A DNA stretch of 64,000 bases from Marinobacter sp050379415 (GTDB lineage: Bacteria > Pseudomonadota > Gammaproteobacteria > Pseudomonadales > Oleiphilaceae), in NCBI RefSeq assembly GCF_050379415.1, contig NZ_JBNRLS010000003.1, positions 1 to 64,000 of the forward strand, in the 5' to 3' direction. A model generated the notes under the pieces. The model was not told where the DNA came from. It worked only from the letters and a program-made list of their open reading frames with translations, and did not search any database. Of this stretch, positions 56,938 through 64,000 are shown piece by piece. Each line of letters opens with the position of its first letter. Position 1 is the stretch's first letter. The translations under genes and the position numbers were made by a program.

Positions 56938-58902
56938 ATGAACCCGCAGGGAACTCTGTCGCAGCAGGTAGAGGCTTACCATAACTGGAAAAAGGAACTG
57001 ATCCGGCAGATCGGGCGCTACCGCCTCTGGTTGCAGGATAATGACCTGTTTTCCGACGACATCAGCACCCGCATTCGGAACGGACTCGAACTGCTCATCG
57101 AGGATGAGCTGACCATTGCCTTTGTCGGCGAGTACTCCCGGGGCAAGACCGAACTTATCAATGCCCTGTTCTTCTCGGAGTATGGTCAGCGCATGCTGCC
57201 CTCCCAGGCCGGGCGAACCACCATGTGCCCGACCGAGCTGTTCTTTGACCGTACGGCCAATCAGAATTACCTGCTACTGCTCCCGATCGAGACCCGCACC
57301 GGAGAGCTGTCACTGCAGCAGCTCCGAAAACAGCCGGAACGCTGGGTCAAGCATGAACTCGATGAGCGCGATCCGGAAATCATGCGCGAAGTTCTGGCAG
57401 AGGTTGCCAGGGTCAAGAGCGTGCCACCACAAGAGGCACGGAACCTCGGCTTCGACGAAGCCATGCTCGAGCATGATCGCAACAATCCCGGCAATGTTCT
57501 GGTGCCGGCCTGGCGTAACGCCCAGATCAGTATCCGGCACCCCCTGTTCGAACGCGGCCTGCGCATTCTCGACACCCCCGGCCTTAACGCACTTGGTTCC
57601 GAACCCGAACTCACCATCAGCATGCTGCCCCGGGCCCACGCAGTGATTTTCGTGCTCAGCGCCGACACTGGTGTCACCGCCAGTGACATGACCATCTGGA
57701 AGGAACACATCGACACCGAACACGCTGATCACCGGGCCGGCCGGTTTGCGGCCCTGAACAAGATCGACGTGCTCTGGGACGATCTACAGGGTGAAAAGCA
57801 TACCCGGGAAGCCATCGAACGGGTACGCAGCTACACCGCCGACCACCTGGGTATCCGCCAGCACGATGTCATCCCGCTGTCGGCCAAGCAGGGGCTGCTG
57901 GCACGTGTCCGCCGGGATGCCGAGTTGTTCGAGCGCTCCAACATCGGCCAGCTGGAACAGCTGATCATAAAACGCATCCTGATGCATAAGGAGCAGCTGA
58001 TTACCCAGAGCCTGATCAACGACCTGCTGGGTATGCTTCAGAACAGCCAGGCCGCCATGCAGACCCGATTGGAGGCGCTGGACGAAGAACTCCAGGCCTG
58101 CTCCGGCGCCACTATGGACAAAGCGGCCCTTGGCCGGCTCGCGGAGCGGGCACAGAAAGATTATGACTTCTACTACAAGAAGCTCATATCCCTGCGCTCC
58201 AGTCGCCGGTTGGTGGATTCCCAGGGCAAGACCCTCAAGAGCCTGGTCAGCGAGCAACGCTTCGAGGAGCATGCCGATAAGATCCGGGCGTCCATGTCAA
58301 AGAGCTGGACCACCGCCGGCATGAACCGGGCCATGGATCACTTCTTCGAACTGCTGGAAGCTGACCTCACCAACCTTATGAGCGAAGGCCACCTGGCGGA
58401 GAAGATGGTGGGCGCCATCTACCGGCGCTATAACGAAGATACCCGGGCACGGCATCTGGAACCCATTCCGCTACGCGCCGGACGGCACGTCATCGCCGTC
58501 CGGGAGCTGCGCAAGAAAGCCAGGCGCTTCCGGATCAGCCCGAAAAACCTCCTGACCGAACAGTCCCTGCTGGTGCGTCGCTTTTTTAATGTCATGGTCG
58601 GAGAGGCCCGCACCCTGCATAACCGGGTACGCAAGGACGTTGAACGCTGGCCACACGAGGCCCTGCTCCCCATCATGCAGTATTCCATGGAACAGAAGCA
58701 GCTGCTGGAGCACCAGATCCGGCGACTGCGTGACATGGTCAGAAGCGACCGCGATGGCCGTGCCGAGCGGGAGAAGCTCGAAACCACCATTGCCGACCTG
58801 CGTCGCCAGCTTGAACTGGCCGACGGCATGCAGCGGCAGATCCGCAAGCCGGCCCCGACCCTGATCCAGCAGAAGGTGGTAAACATTTCCGGGGTCATTT
58901 AA
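56938..58902 (+). CDS. Dynamin-family large GTPase
   Basis: 654 residues. G1 GEYSRGKT (about 64-71), a dynamin-like RTTMCPTELFF switch I with conserved Thr, G3 DTPGLNALG, G4 NKID and a long helical stalk (380-640) with a basic region near 520-560 and an end coiled coil (DRDGRAEREKLETTIADLRRQLELAD). Bacterial dynamins remodel membranes; some help survive phage or envelope damage. GAAGGAAACTCC ahead of the ATG. Monocistronic between two intergenic stretches. Membrane role is inference. Confidence 0.85.
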   Translation: MNPQGTLSQQVEAYHNWKKELIRQIGRYRLWLQDNDLFSDDISTRIRNGLELLIEDELTIAFVGEYSRGKTELINALFFSEYGQRMLPSQAGRTTMCPTELFFDRTANQNYLLLLPIETRTGELSLQQLRKQPERWVKHELDERDPEIMREVLAEVARVKSVPPQEARNLGFDEAMLEHDRNNPGNVLVPAWRNAQISIRHPLFERGLRILDTPGLNALGSEPELTISMLPRAHAVIFVLSADTGVTASDMTIWKEHIDTEHADHRAGRFAALNKIDVLWDDLQGEKHTREAIERVRSYTADHLGIRQHDVIPLSAKQGLLARVRRDAELFERSNIGQLEQLIIKRILMHKEQLITQSLINDLLGMLQNSQAAMQTRLEALDEELQACSGATMDKAALGRLAERAQKDYDFYYKKLISLRSSRRLVDSQGKTLKSLVSEQRFEEHADKIRASMSKSWTTAGMNRAMDHFFELLEADLTNLMSEGHLAEKMVGAIYRRYNEDTRARHLEPIPLRAGRHVIAVRELRKKARRFRISPKNLLTEQSLLVRRFFNVMVGEARTLHNRVRKDVERWPHEALLPIMQYSMEQKQLLEHQIRRLRDMVRSDRDGRAEREKLETTIADLRRQLELADGMQRQIRKPAPTLIQQKVVNISGVI

Positions 58903-59028
58903 CCCCGGCCTGCTGACACCCGCCCCGGTTGCAGCCATCCCCACCCGGCTATAAACTGCTGGGCTGGCGATGGCTTTGCTGTCGCTGTTCCAGTTACTTA
59001 CGGATCGAACCAGGAACCTGTCGCGCCG

Positions 59029-60177
59029 ATGCCCGATTCCCTGCCCGCGGATTCTGTCGGGATAGTTACCCCACAGTCTTACCACTTTGACACTCCCATT
59101 GAGCTGGCCTGTGGCCAGCAGCTGGGAAATTACGACCTGGTGGTGGAAACCTATGGCGAACTGAACGCCGACGCCAGCAATGCCGTGCTGATCTGCCACG
59201 CCCTCAGCGGCCATCACCATGCCGCCGGCTACCACAGCATGGACGATCGCAAACCCGGATGGTGGGACAGCTGCATCGGCCCGGGCAAACCCATCGATAC
59301 CAACCGTTTCTTCGTGGTTTCCCTGAACAACCTGGGCGGCTGTCACGGCAGTACCGGACCGAATTCGGAGAACCCGGCCACCGGCAAGCCCTTTGGCCCC
59401 GAATTCCCGGTGATTACGGTGAGTGACTGGGTGAAGAGCCAGGCCCTGCTCGCCGACCGACTCGGCATCCAGTGCTGGGCGGCGGTGGTTGGCGGCTCCC
59501 TGGGCGGCATGCAGGCACTGCAGTGGAGCCTCGATTACCCTGACCGACTCCGGCACGCCGTGGTGATTGCCTCCACACCGAGGCTGACCGCTCAGAATAT
59601 CGCCTTCAACGAGGTGGCGCGCCAGGCCATTACCTCCGACCGGGAGTTTCATGGCGGCCGCTACTACGACTTTGACACCCTGCCCCGCCGCGGCCTCATG
59701 CTGGCGCGGATGGTCGGCCACATCACCTACCTCTCCGATGCCTCCATGGGGGAGAAGTTTGGCCGGGAGCTGAGGGAAGAAGCCTACAAGTTCGGCTATG
59801 ACGCCGAATTCCAGGTGGAGAGCTACCTGCGCTACCAGGGCGAGCGGTTTTCCGAGACCTTCGATGCCAACACCTATCTGCTCATGACCCGCGCACTGGA
59901 TTACTTCGACCCGGCTTATGACCACGGCGGCGACCTGTCGAGAGTGATTGCGGCAGCCGAGTGTGAATTCCTGGTACTGTCATTCAGCACTGACTGGCGG
60001 TTTACGCCCCAGCGCTCGGAAGAGATGGTGAACGCAATGATCTCCGCCCGGAAGAAAGTCAGCTACGCCGAGATTGACGCGCCCTGGGGGCACGATGCCT
60101 TCCTGATCCCCACGCCACGGTATACCGATATCTTCACCGCCTATATGGACCGGGTAGCAAGGGAGGTAGGCGCATGA
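59029..60177 (+). CDS. metX: Homoserine O-acyltransferase MetX
   Basis: 382 residues, alpha/beta hydrolase. LICHALSGHHHAAG, NLGGCHGSTGPNS, the nucleophile elbow VGGSLGGMQALQW (Ser), FSTDWRFTP (Asp) and WGHDAFLIP (His). It acylates homoserine for methionine synthesis; Pseudomonas-type MetX may use succinyl-CoA. The stop overlaps metW by four bases, a conserved pair. No riboswitch is seen in the 126-bp leader. Confidence 0.95.
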   Translation: MPDSLPADSVGIVTPQSYHFDTPIELACGQQLGNYDLVVETYGELNADASNAVLICHALSGHHHAAGYHSMDDRKPGWWDSCIGPGKPIDTNRFFVVSLNNLGGCHGSTGPNSENPATGKPFGPEFPVITVSDWVKSQALLADRLGIQCWAAVVGGSLGGMQALQWSLDYPDRLRHAVVIASTPRLTAQNIAFNEVARQAITSDREFHGGRYYDFDTLPRRGLMLARMVGHITYLSDASMGEKFGRELREEAYKFGYDAEFQVESYLRYQGERFSETFDANTYLLMTRALDYFDPAYDHGGDLSRVIAAAECEFLVLSFSTDWRFTPQRSEEMVNAMISARKKVSYAEIDAPWGHDAFLIPTPRYTDIFTAYMDRVAREVGA

Positions 60178-60779
60178 GACCTGACCTCGAAATCATCCAG
60201 CAATGGGTCAAACCCGGGCATCACGTCCTGGATCTGGGGTGCGGTGACGGCACCCTGCTCGACTTCCTGCAGCGGGAACGCCAGGCCACCGGCTTCGGTC
60301 TGGAAATCAACCCGGACCACATCACCACCTGCATGAGCCGGGGTGTCGCCGTAATCGAACAGAACCTGGACACCCAGGGCCTGGATAACTTCGATGACGG
60401 CATGTTCGATATCGTACTGATGACCCAGGCCCTGCAGGCCGTCCGCCGCCCCGACAAGGTCCTGGATGAAATGCTGCGAATGGGCCGGGAAGGCATTGTC
60501 ACCTTTCCCAATTTCGCCCACTGGCGGCTGCGCTGGGGCCTGGCGCTCAGTGGCCGTATGCCCGAATCCGAGGCACTGCCGTATAAATGGTATAACACCC
60601 CCAACATCCGCCTTTGCACCTTCAAGGATTTCGAGGCCCTGTGCCGTCAAAAGGGCATCAGGATCAAGAGCCGACGGGTGGTGGACGGCCAGCACCAGAA
60701 CAGCTGGTCTGCCCGATTATGGCCTAACCTGTTGGGGGAGATTGCCATTTACCGCATCACACGGGAGAACGAGCAATGA
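60174..60779 (+). CDS. metW: MetW methionine biosynthesis protein
   Basis: 201 residues: HHVLDLGCGDGTLLDFLQ (SAM-binding-like), NLDTQGLDNFDDGMFDIVLMTQALQAV, FPNFAHWRLRWGLALSGRMPESEALPYKWYNTPNI. It is required for MetX activity in Pseudomonas relatives. It overlaps metX by four bases, and the next gene by four bases. Confidence 0.95.
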   Translation: MRPDLEIIQQWVKPGHHVLDLGCGDGTLLDFLQRERQATGFGLEINPDHITTCMSRGVAVIEQNLDTQGLDNFDDGMFDIVLMTQALQAVRRPDKVLDEMLRMGREGIVTFPNFAHWRLRWGLALSGRMPESEALPYKWYNTPNIRLCTFKDFEALCRQKGIRIKSRRVVDGQHQNSWSARLWPNLLGEIAIYRITRENEQ

Positions 60780-61231
60780 TCAAACAACTCCGGATTTTCA
60801 CAATCTTTCTGACGGCCACCCTCCTGACCCTGGCTGGCTTGCAGGCGCAGGCAGCCGGCTCCAAGGACTTCGGCGATTATCAGCTGCACTGGAGCGTGCT
60901 GCCGAGCACCTTCCTGTCGCCCGAGGTCGCCAGTGCCAACAACCTCCAACGCAGCAAGGGCATCGGCATCATCAATATCTCCATCATGCAGGAGCAGGAC
61001 AACGGCACCCTCAAACCTGTGAGCGGCCAGGTAGAAGGCAAGGTCACTAACGACATCCAACAGGTCAATTTCCTGGCGTTCCGTCGTATCCAGGAAGGCG
61101 ATGCGGTCTATTTCATCGCCGAGTACCAGTACCCCGCCGGCGAGTTGATGACCTTCAACATTACCGCCCGCCCGACCGGCTACCAGCAGGACCTCTCGGT
61201 CCGGTTTGCCCATACCCTGTTCAGCGACTGA
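60776..61231 (+). CDS. DUF4426 secreted protein
   Basis: 151 residues with a signal peptide (FTIFLTATLLTLAGLQAQA) and DUF4426 pattern: DFGDYQLHWSVLPSTFLSPEVASANNLQRSKGIGIINISIM. A periplasmic beta-sandwich is likely. Overlaps metW, and lies 3 nt before rdgB. The family is typical of gammaproteobacteria and always in this place; function unknown. Confidence 0.88.
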   Translation: MIKQLRIFTIFLTATLLTLAGLQAQAAGSKDFGDYQLHWSVLPSTFLSPEVASANNLQRSKGIGIINISIMQEQDNGTLKPVSGQVEGKVTNDIQQVNFLAFRRIQEGDAVYFIAEYQYPAGELMTFNITARPTGYQQDLSVRFAHTLFSD

Positions 61232-61234
61232 ATC

Positions 61235-61834
61235 ATGGCACAACAACTCGTCATCGCCAGCAACAACAAGGGCAAGATTGCCGAACTGACCGAACTGCTC
61301 ACGCCCCTGGGCCTGACGCCAATCGCCCAGGGCGAGCTGGGTGTGGGTGAGGCCGAGGAACCGGCGGTTACCTTTGTTGAGAATGCCATCCTGAAAGCCC
61401 GGCACGCTGCCCGGGAAACCGGCCTGCCAGCGCTTGCCGACGACAGCGGCATTGCGGTGGACGCCCTGGGCGGCCTGCCCGGCGTCCGCTCGGCCCGGTT
61501 TGCCGGCGAAGATGCCACCGACCCGGACAACGTCGAAGCCCTCCTCGACGCCCTGAAGGACGTCCCCGATGAAGATCGCGGGGCCCAGTTCCATTGCGTA
61601 CTGGTCTATCTGCGCCATGCTGATGATCCGACTCCCATCGTCTGCCATGGCCGCTGGCCGGGCCGGATTCTGCGCGAGCCCCGGGGTAGTGGCGGCTTCG
61701 GCTATGACCCCATCTTCCTCGCGCCGGAACACAATTGCAGCGCCGCAGAACTCAGTCGGGACGAAAAGGGCCGCATCGGCCACCGGGGCCGCGCCCTTGC
61801 CCAGCTGGTGGAACACCTTAAGGTGGAGCTCTGA
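61235..61834 (+). CDS. rdgB: XTP/dITP diphosphatase RdgB
   Basis: 199 residues: VIASNNKGKIAELTELL, TFVENAILKARHAARETGLPALADDSGIAVDALGGLPGVRSARFAG and FGYDPIFLAPEHNCSAAEL. It removes non-canonical purine triphosphates from the nucleotide pool. Part of the metX-trmB run. Confidence 0.96.
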   Translation: MAQQLVIASNNKGKIAELTELLTPLGLTPIAQGELGVGEAEEPAVTFVENAILKARHAARETGLPALADDSGIAVDALGGLPGVRSARFAGEDATDPDNVEALLDALKDVPDEDRGAQFHCVLVYLRHADDPTPIVCHGRWPGRILREPRGSGGFGYDPIFLAPEHNCSAAELSRDEKGRIGHRGRALAQLVEHLKVEL

Positions 61835-61838
61835 GGTC

Positions 61839-62987
61839 ATGTCCGCCACTACCCCGGTGGCGGTGAACCCGCCCCTGAGCCTCTACATCCACGTGCCCTG
61901 GTGCGTGCGCAAGTGTCCCTACTGCGACTTCAACTCCCATGCAATCCGGGGCGACATTCCCGAGAAGGCATACCTGTCAGCGCTGCTGGAGGATCTGGAG
62001 CAGGATCTGACGCTGGTTCGGAACCGGGCCATCCAGACGGTTTTCATCGGCGGCGGCACGCCCTCCCTGATGACGGGCGATTTCTATTTCCGGCTGTTCG
62101 AAGCGCTTCGGGAGAAGCTTGCTTTTGCGCCGGATGCGGAGATCACCCTCGAAGCCAACCCCGGCACCCTGGAACAGGGCCGCTTCGAGGCGTTCCGGCA
62201 GGCCGGCATCAATCGGCTCTCCATCGGCATCCAGAGCTTCAACCCTGAACACCTGCGAGTGCTTGGGCGCATCCACGATCGCAACTCGGCCCATCGCGCC
62301 GTTGAAGCGGCCCGAACTGCCGGCTTCGACAACGTCAATCTGGACCTGATGCATGGCCTGCCGGGACAGACACCGGCTCAGGCCCTCTCGGACCTGCGCG
62401 AAGCCCTGTCCCATGCGCCGCCTCACCTTTCCTGGTACCAGCTGACCCTGGAACCGAACACGGAATTCTACAGTCGCCCGCCGAATCTGCCCGACGATGA
62501 CCGGCTCTGGGACATCTACCGGGCCGGCGCTGACCTGCTGCGGGAGAACGGCTTCGAGGACTACGAAGTATCGGCCTGGTGCCAGCCCGGACGAGCCTCC
62601 CGGCACAACCTGAATTACTGGACGTTCGGCGATTACCTGGCGCTGGGTGCCGGCGCACACGGAAAGGTCAGCCTGGCGGATGGCAGCATCCGGCGCTACT
62701 GGAAAACCCGTCAGCCGGAGGCCTATCTCAATCGTATTGGCAGTCGCACCGCCGGGGTCGAAGCCATTGAACCGGACGAGCGGCCGCTGGAATTCCTGAT
62801 GAACGCATTGCGGCTGAAGGCCGGTGTGGCAGAATCGCTGTTTGCGGAACGAACGGGTTTACCCTTGGGGTCAGTTAGGGTACAACTTGATCAATTACGT
62901 AAGGATGGATTGTTGGAGAGCCACCGGTTGCAGGCAACGGAGCTTGGCCAGCGATATCTCAACAGCCTGCTGGAGCGTTTTCTCTGA
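61839..62987 (+). CDS. hemW: Radical SAM heme chaperone HemW
   Basis: 382 residues from ATG 61839; the frame further up lies inside rdgB and is unconserved. LYIHVPWCVRKCPYCDFNSHA has the CxxxCxxC cluster, followed by FIGGGTPSLM, EANPGT, RLSIGIQSFNPEHLRVLGRIH and a C-terminal HemN_C domain. It passes heme to target proteins such as respiratory oxidases. Its ATG lies 4 nt beyond the rdgB stop. Confidence 0.94.
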   Translation: MSATTPVAVNPPLSLYIHVPWCVRKCPYCDFNSHAIRGDIPEKAYLSALLEDLEQDLTLVRNRAIQTVFIGGGTPSLMTGDFYFRLFEALREKLAFAPDAEITLEANPGTLEQGRFEAFRQAGINRLSIGIQSFNPEHLRVLGRIHDRNSAHRAVEAARTAGFDNVNLDLMHGLPGQTPAQALSDLREALSHAPPHLSWYQLTLEPNTEFYSRPPNLPDDDRLWDIYRAGADLLRENGFEDYEVSAWCQPGRASRHNLNYWTFGDYLALGAGAHGKVSLADGSIRRYWKTRQPEAYLNRIGSRTAGVEAIEPDERPLEFLMNALRLKAGVAESLFAERTGLPLGSVRVQLDQLRKDGLLESHRLQATELGQRYLNSLLERFL

Positions 62988-63520
62988 TGGACCCGGCACA
63001 TGGATGGGCAGCCTTGCCAAAAACGCTGAAGACCAGTCTGATCACCGCCGTAATCCTGCTGGGGGGCCTGATACTGGTCAATCAGCCACTTCAGACCGGC
63101 TCTGCGCCCCAGGGCATTGTCAGTTTCCAGTTCGCTGCCACTGCTGACCAGGCTCATGCCATCCTTCGCAGCTGGCGCTCCGAAGGCCTGCTCTGGGCCC
63201 GGGTTTCCCTGTGGCTCGATTTCTTCTTTATCGCGGCTTACCTGCTGGCACTGCTGCACCTCACCCGCCACCTGATGCGGGACCGGCCCGGCGTCCGGGA
63301 GCGGGTCGTCGGGCGCTGGGTACGGGCACTGTTTGTGGCAGCGAGCGCGGCGGATGTCACCGAGAACATCCTGCTGCTGAACAACTTCAACCCACCCACT
63401 GATGTGGTCAGCCTTTCCGCCACACTCTGTGCGCTGATCAAGTTTACCGGCCTGACCCTGGGCGTGGCCGGCCTGGTAATCATCCGGGCCGCCCGGCGAC
63501 ATCCTCTCGCCCACGGCTGA
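62987..63520 (+). CDS. Four-helix membrane protein, hypothetical
   Basis: 177 residues with about four membrane helices (LITAVILLGGLILVN, SLWLDFFFIAAYLLALLHL, RWVRALFVAASAADVTENILLL, FTGLTLGVAGLVIIRAA). Its ATG overlaps the hemW TGA by one base (TGATG). No family named with confidence. Confidence 0.7.
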   Translation: MDPAHGWAALPKTLKTSLITAVILLGGLILVNQPLQTGSAPQGIVSFQFAATADQAHAILRSWRSEGLLWARVSLWLDFFFIAAYLLALLHLTRHLMRDRPGVRERVVGRWVRALFVAASAADVTENILLLNNFNPPTDVVSLSATLCALIKFTGLTLGVAGLVIIRAARRHPLAHG

Positions 63521-63534
63521 CCCGGCAAAGGGAA

Positions 63535-64000
63535 TCAGTTGGTGCGGTGGAACAGCAGATCCCAGACGCCATGGCCCAGACGCTCACCGCGCTTCTCGAA
63601 CTTGGTGATCGGCCGATCATCCGGGCGCGGAGAGAACTCACCCGGTTCGCCGGCATTGGCGAAGCCTTCCGACTCGCCCATCACTTCCATCATGTGCTCG
63701 GCGTAGTTTTCCCAGTCAGTCGCCAGATGCAGCACGCCGCCTACCCGGAGCTTGTGCCGGATGCGCTGAACAAACTCGGGCTGAATCAACCGGCGCTTAT
63801 GGTGCTTCTTCTTCGGCCAGGGATCCGGGAAAAACACCATGACCCGATCAAGGCAGGCATCCGGCAGACACAGGTCGATGACATCATTGGCATCGATGTT
63901 GTAGATCCGGATATTTTCCAGGCCCCGGTCCTCGATTTCCTTGAGCAGTGCGCCAACACCCGGCAGGTGCACTTCCACCCCGATAAAATCCTGTTCCGGC
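63535..64000 (-). CDS. trmB: tRNA (guanine-N7)-methyltransferase TrmB, 5' end missing
   Basis: The frame stays open to the end of the window, so the start is outside; about 155 residues are visible. FFPDPWPKKKHHKRRLIQPEFV is the TrmB signature, followed by GGVLHLATDWENYAEHMMEVM and ITKFEKRGERLGHGVWDL. It methylates G46 of tRNA. A GTG at 63978 is an internal codon: the residues before it (PEQDFIG) match the family. Confidence 0.95.
   Translation of the reverse strand, partial: PEQDFIGVEVHLPGVGALLKEIEDRGLENIRIYNIDANDVIDLCLPDACLDRVMVFFPDPWPKKKHHKRRLIQPEFVQRIRHKLRVGGVLHLATDWENYAEHMMEVMGESEGFANAGEPGEFSPRPDDRPITKFEKRGERLGHGVWDLLFHRTN

Noticed and set aside
58903..59028. SAM or SAH riboswitch before metX
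   Set aside because: No matching stem arrangement or conserved core could be found in these 126 bases.

Overview
The window comes from a gammaproteobacterium close to Marinobacter and Pseudomonas. The evidence is gene order: rph-crc-pyrE, oxyR-recG, gmk-rpoZ-spoT-ridA, pilU/pilT-yggS-proC-yggT-metX-metW-rdgB-hemW-trmB, and a DUF2782 gene beside polA. The core genes have high G+C and strong ribosome binding sites. The naming rests on protein recognition only; no 16S gene or intact tRNA gene is present.

Region 1 (1-19,343) is accessory DNA. It opens with the 3' part of a NACHT-type NTPase gene and a DUF2726/zinc-ribbon gene. These end at a 3'-terminal fragment of a tmRNA gene (ssrA), with a terminator behind it, which looks like the right end of an island. 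A GGDEF/EAL gene follows. Next comes a complete filamentous-phage (inovirus) prophage (about 4.5-13.0 kb) with its own tyrosine integrase, a Rep_trans replication protein, Zot, coat proteins, an ssDNA-binding protein, an HTH/excisionase-like protein and a divergent CI/LexA-like repressor. After it lies a tight five-gene minus-strand operon (17,131 to 13,007): two small membrane proteins, a PUA/EVE-like plus HNH nuclease, a HAD-phosphoribosyltransferase-double-zinc-ribbon fusion, and a DprA/SMF-like protein. I regard this operon as the best candidate for an undescribed, probably anti-phage, system. A second ssrA-type end lies at 17,169-17,306. Its arm-to-core spacing is exactly that of the first end (118 nt), so related elements seem to have inserted in tandem. 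A lipoprotein, a small secreted protein and an HNH protein follow, and then a tRNA-Ile2(CAU) 3' fragment at 19,295-19,343 that marks another island edge.

Region 2 (19.7-29.7 kb) is surface and envelope biology plus a molybdoenzyme: an Ig-like lipoprotein, a PEP-CTERM protein, an outer-membrane barrel followed by a 1050-residue Ig-like lipoprotein, a molybdopterin oxidoreductase and a DUF2489 membrane protein. A candidate small RNA sits at about 29.84-29.95 kb.

Region 3 (30-47 kb) holds housekeeping and stress genes: oxyR-recG-HDOD, an SDR, ridA, spoT, rpoZ, gmk, a P-type ATPase lodged between gmk and yicC, rph, crc, pyrE, a DUF4124 gene, a phasin-like gene and a DUF2782 gene. Three intergenic regions here carry two families of palindromic REP-like repeats.

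Region 4 (47-64 kb) holds polA, a small unknown gene, a FadL-type porin, the type IV pilus retraction ATPases pilU and pilT, yggS-proC-yggT, a dynamin-like GTPase, metX-metW, DUF4426, rdgB, hemW, a small membrane protein and the 3' part of trmB.
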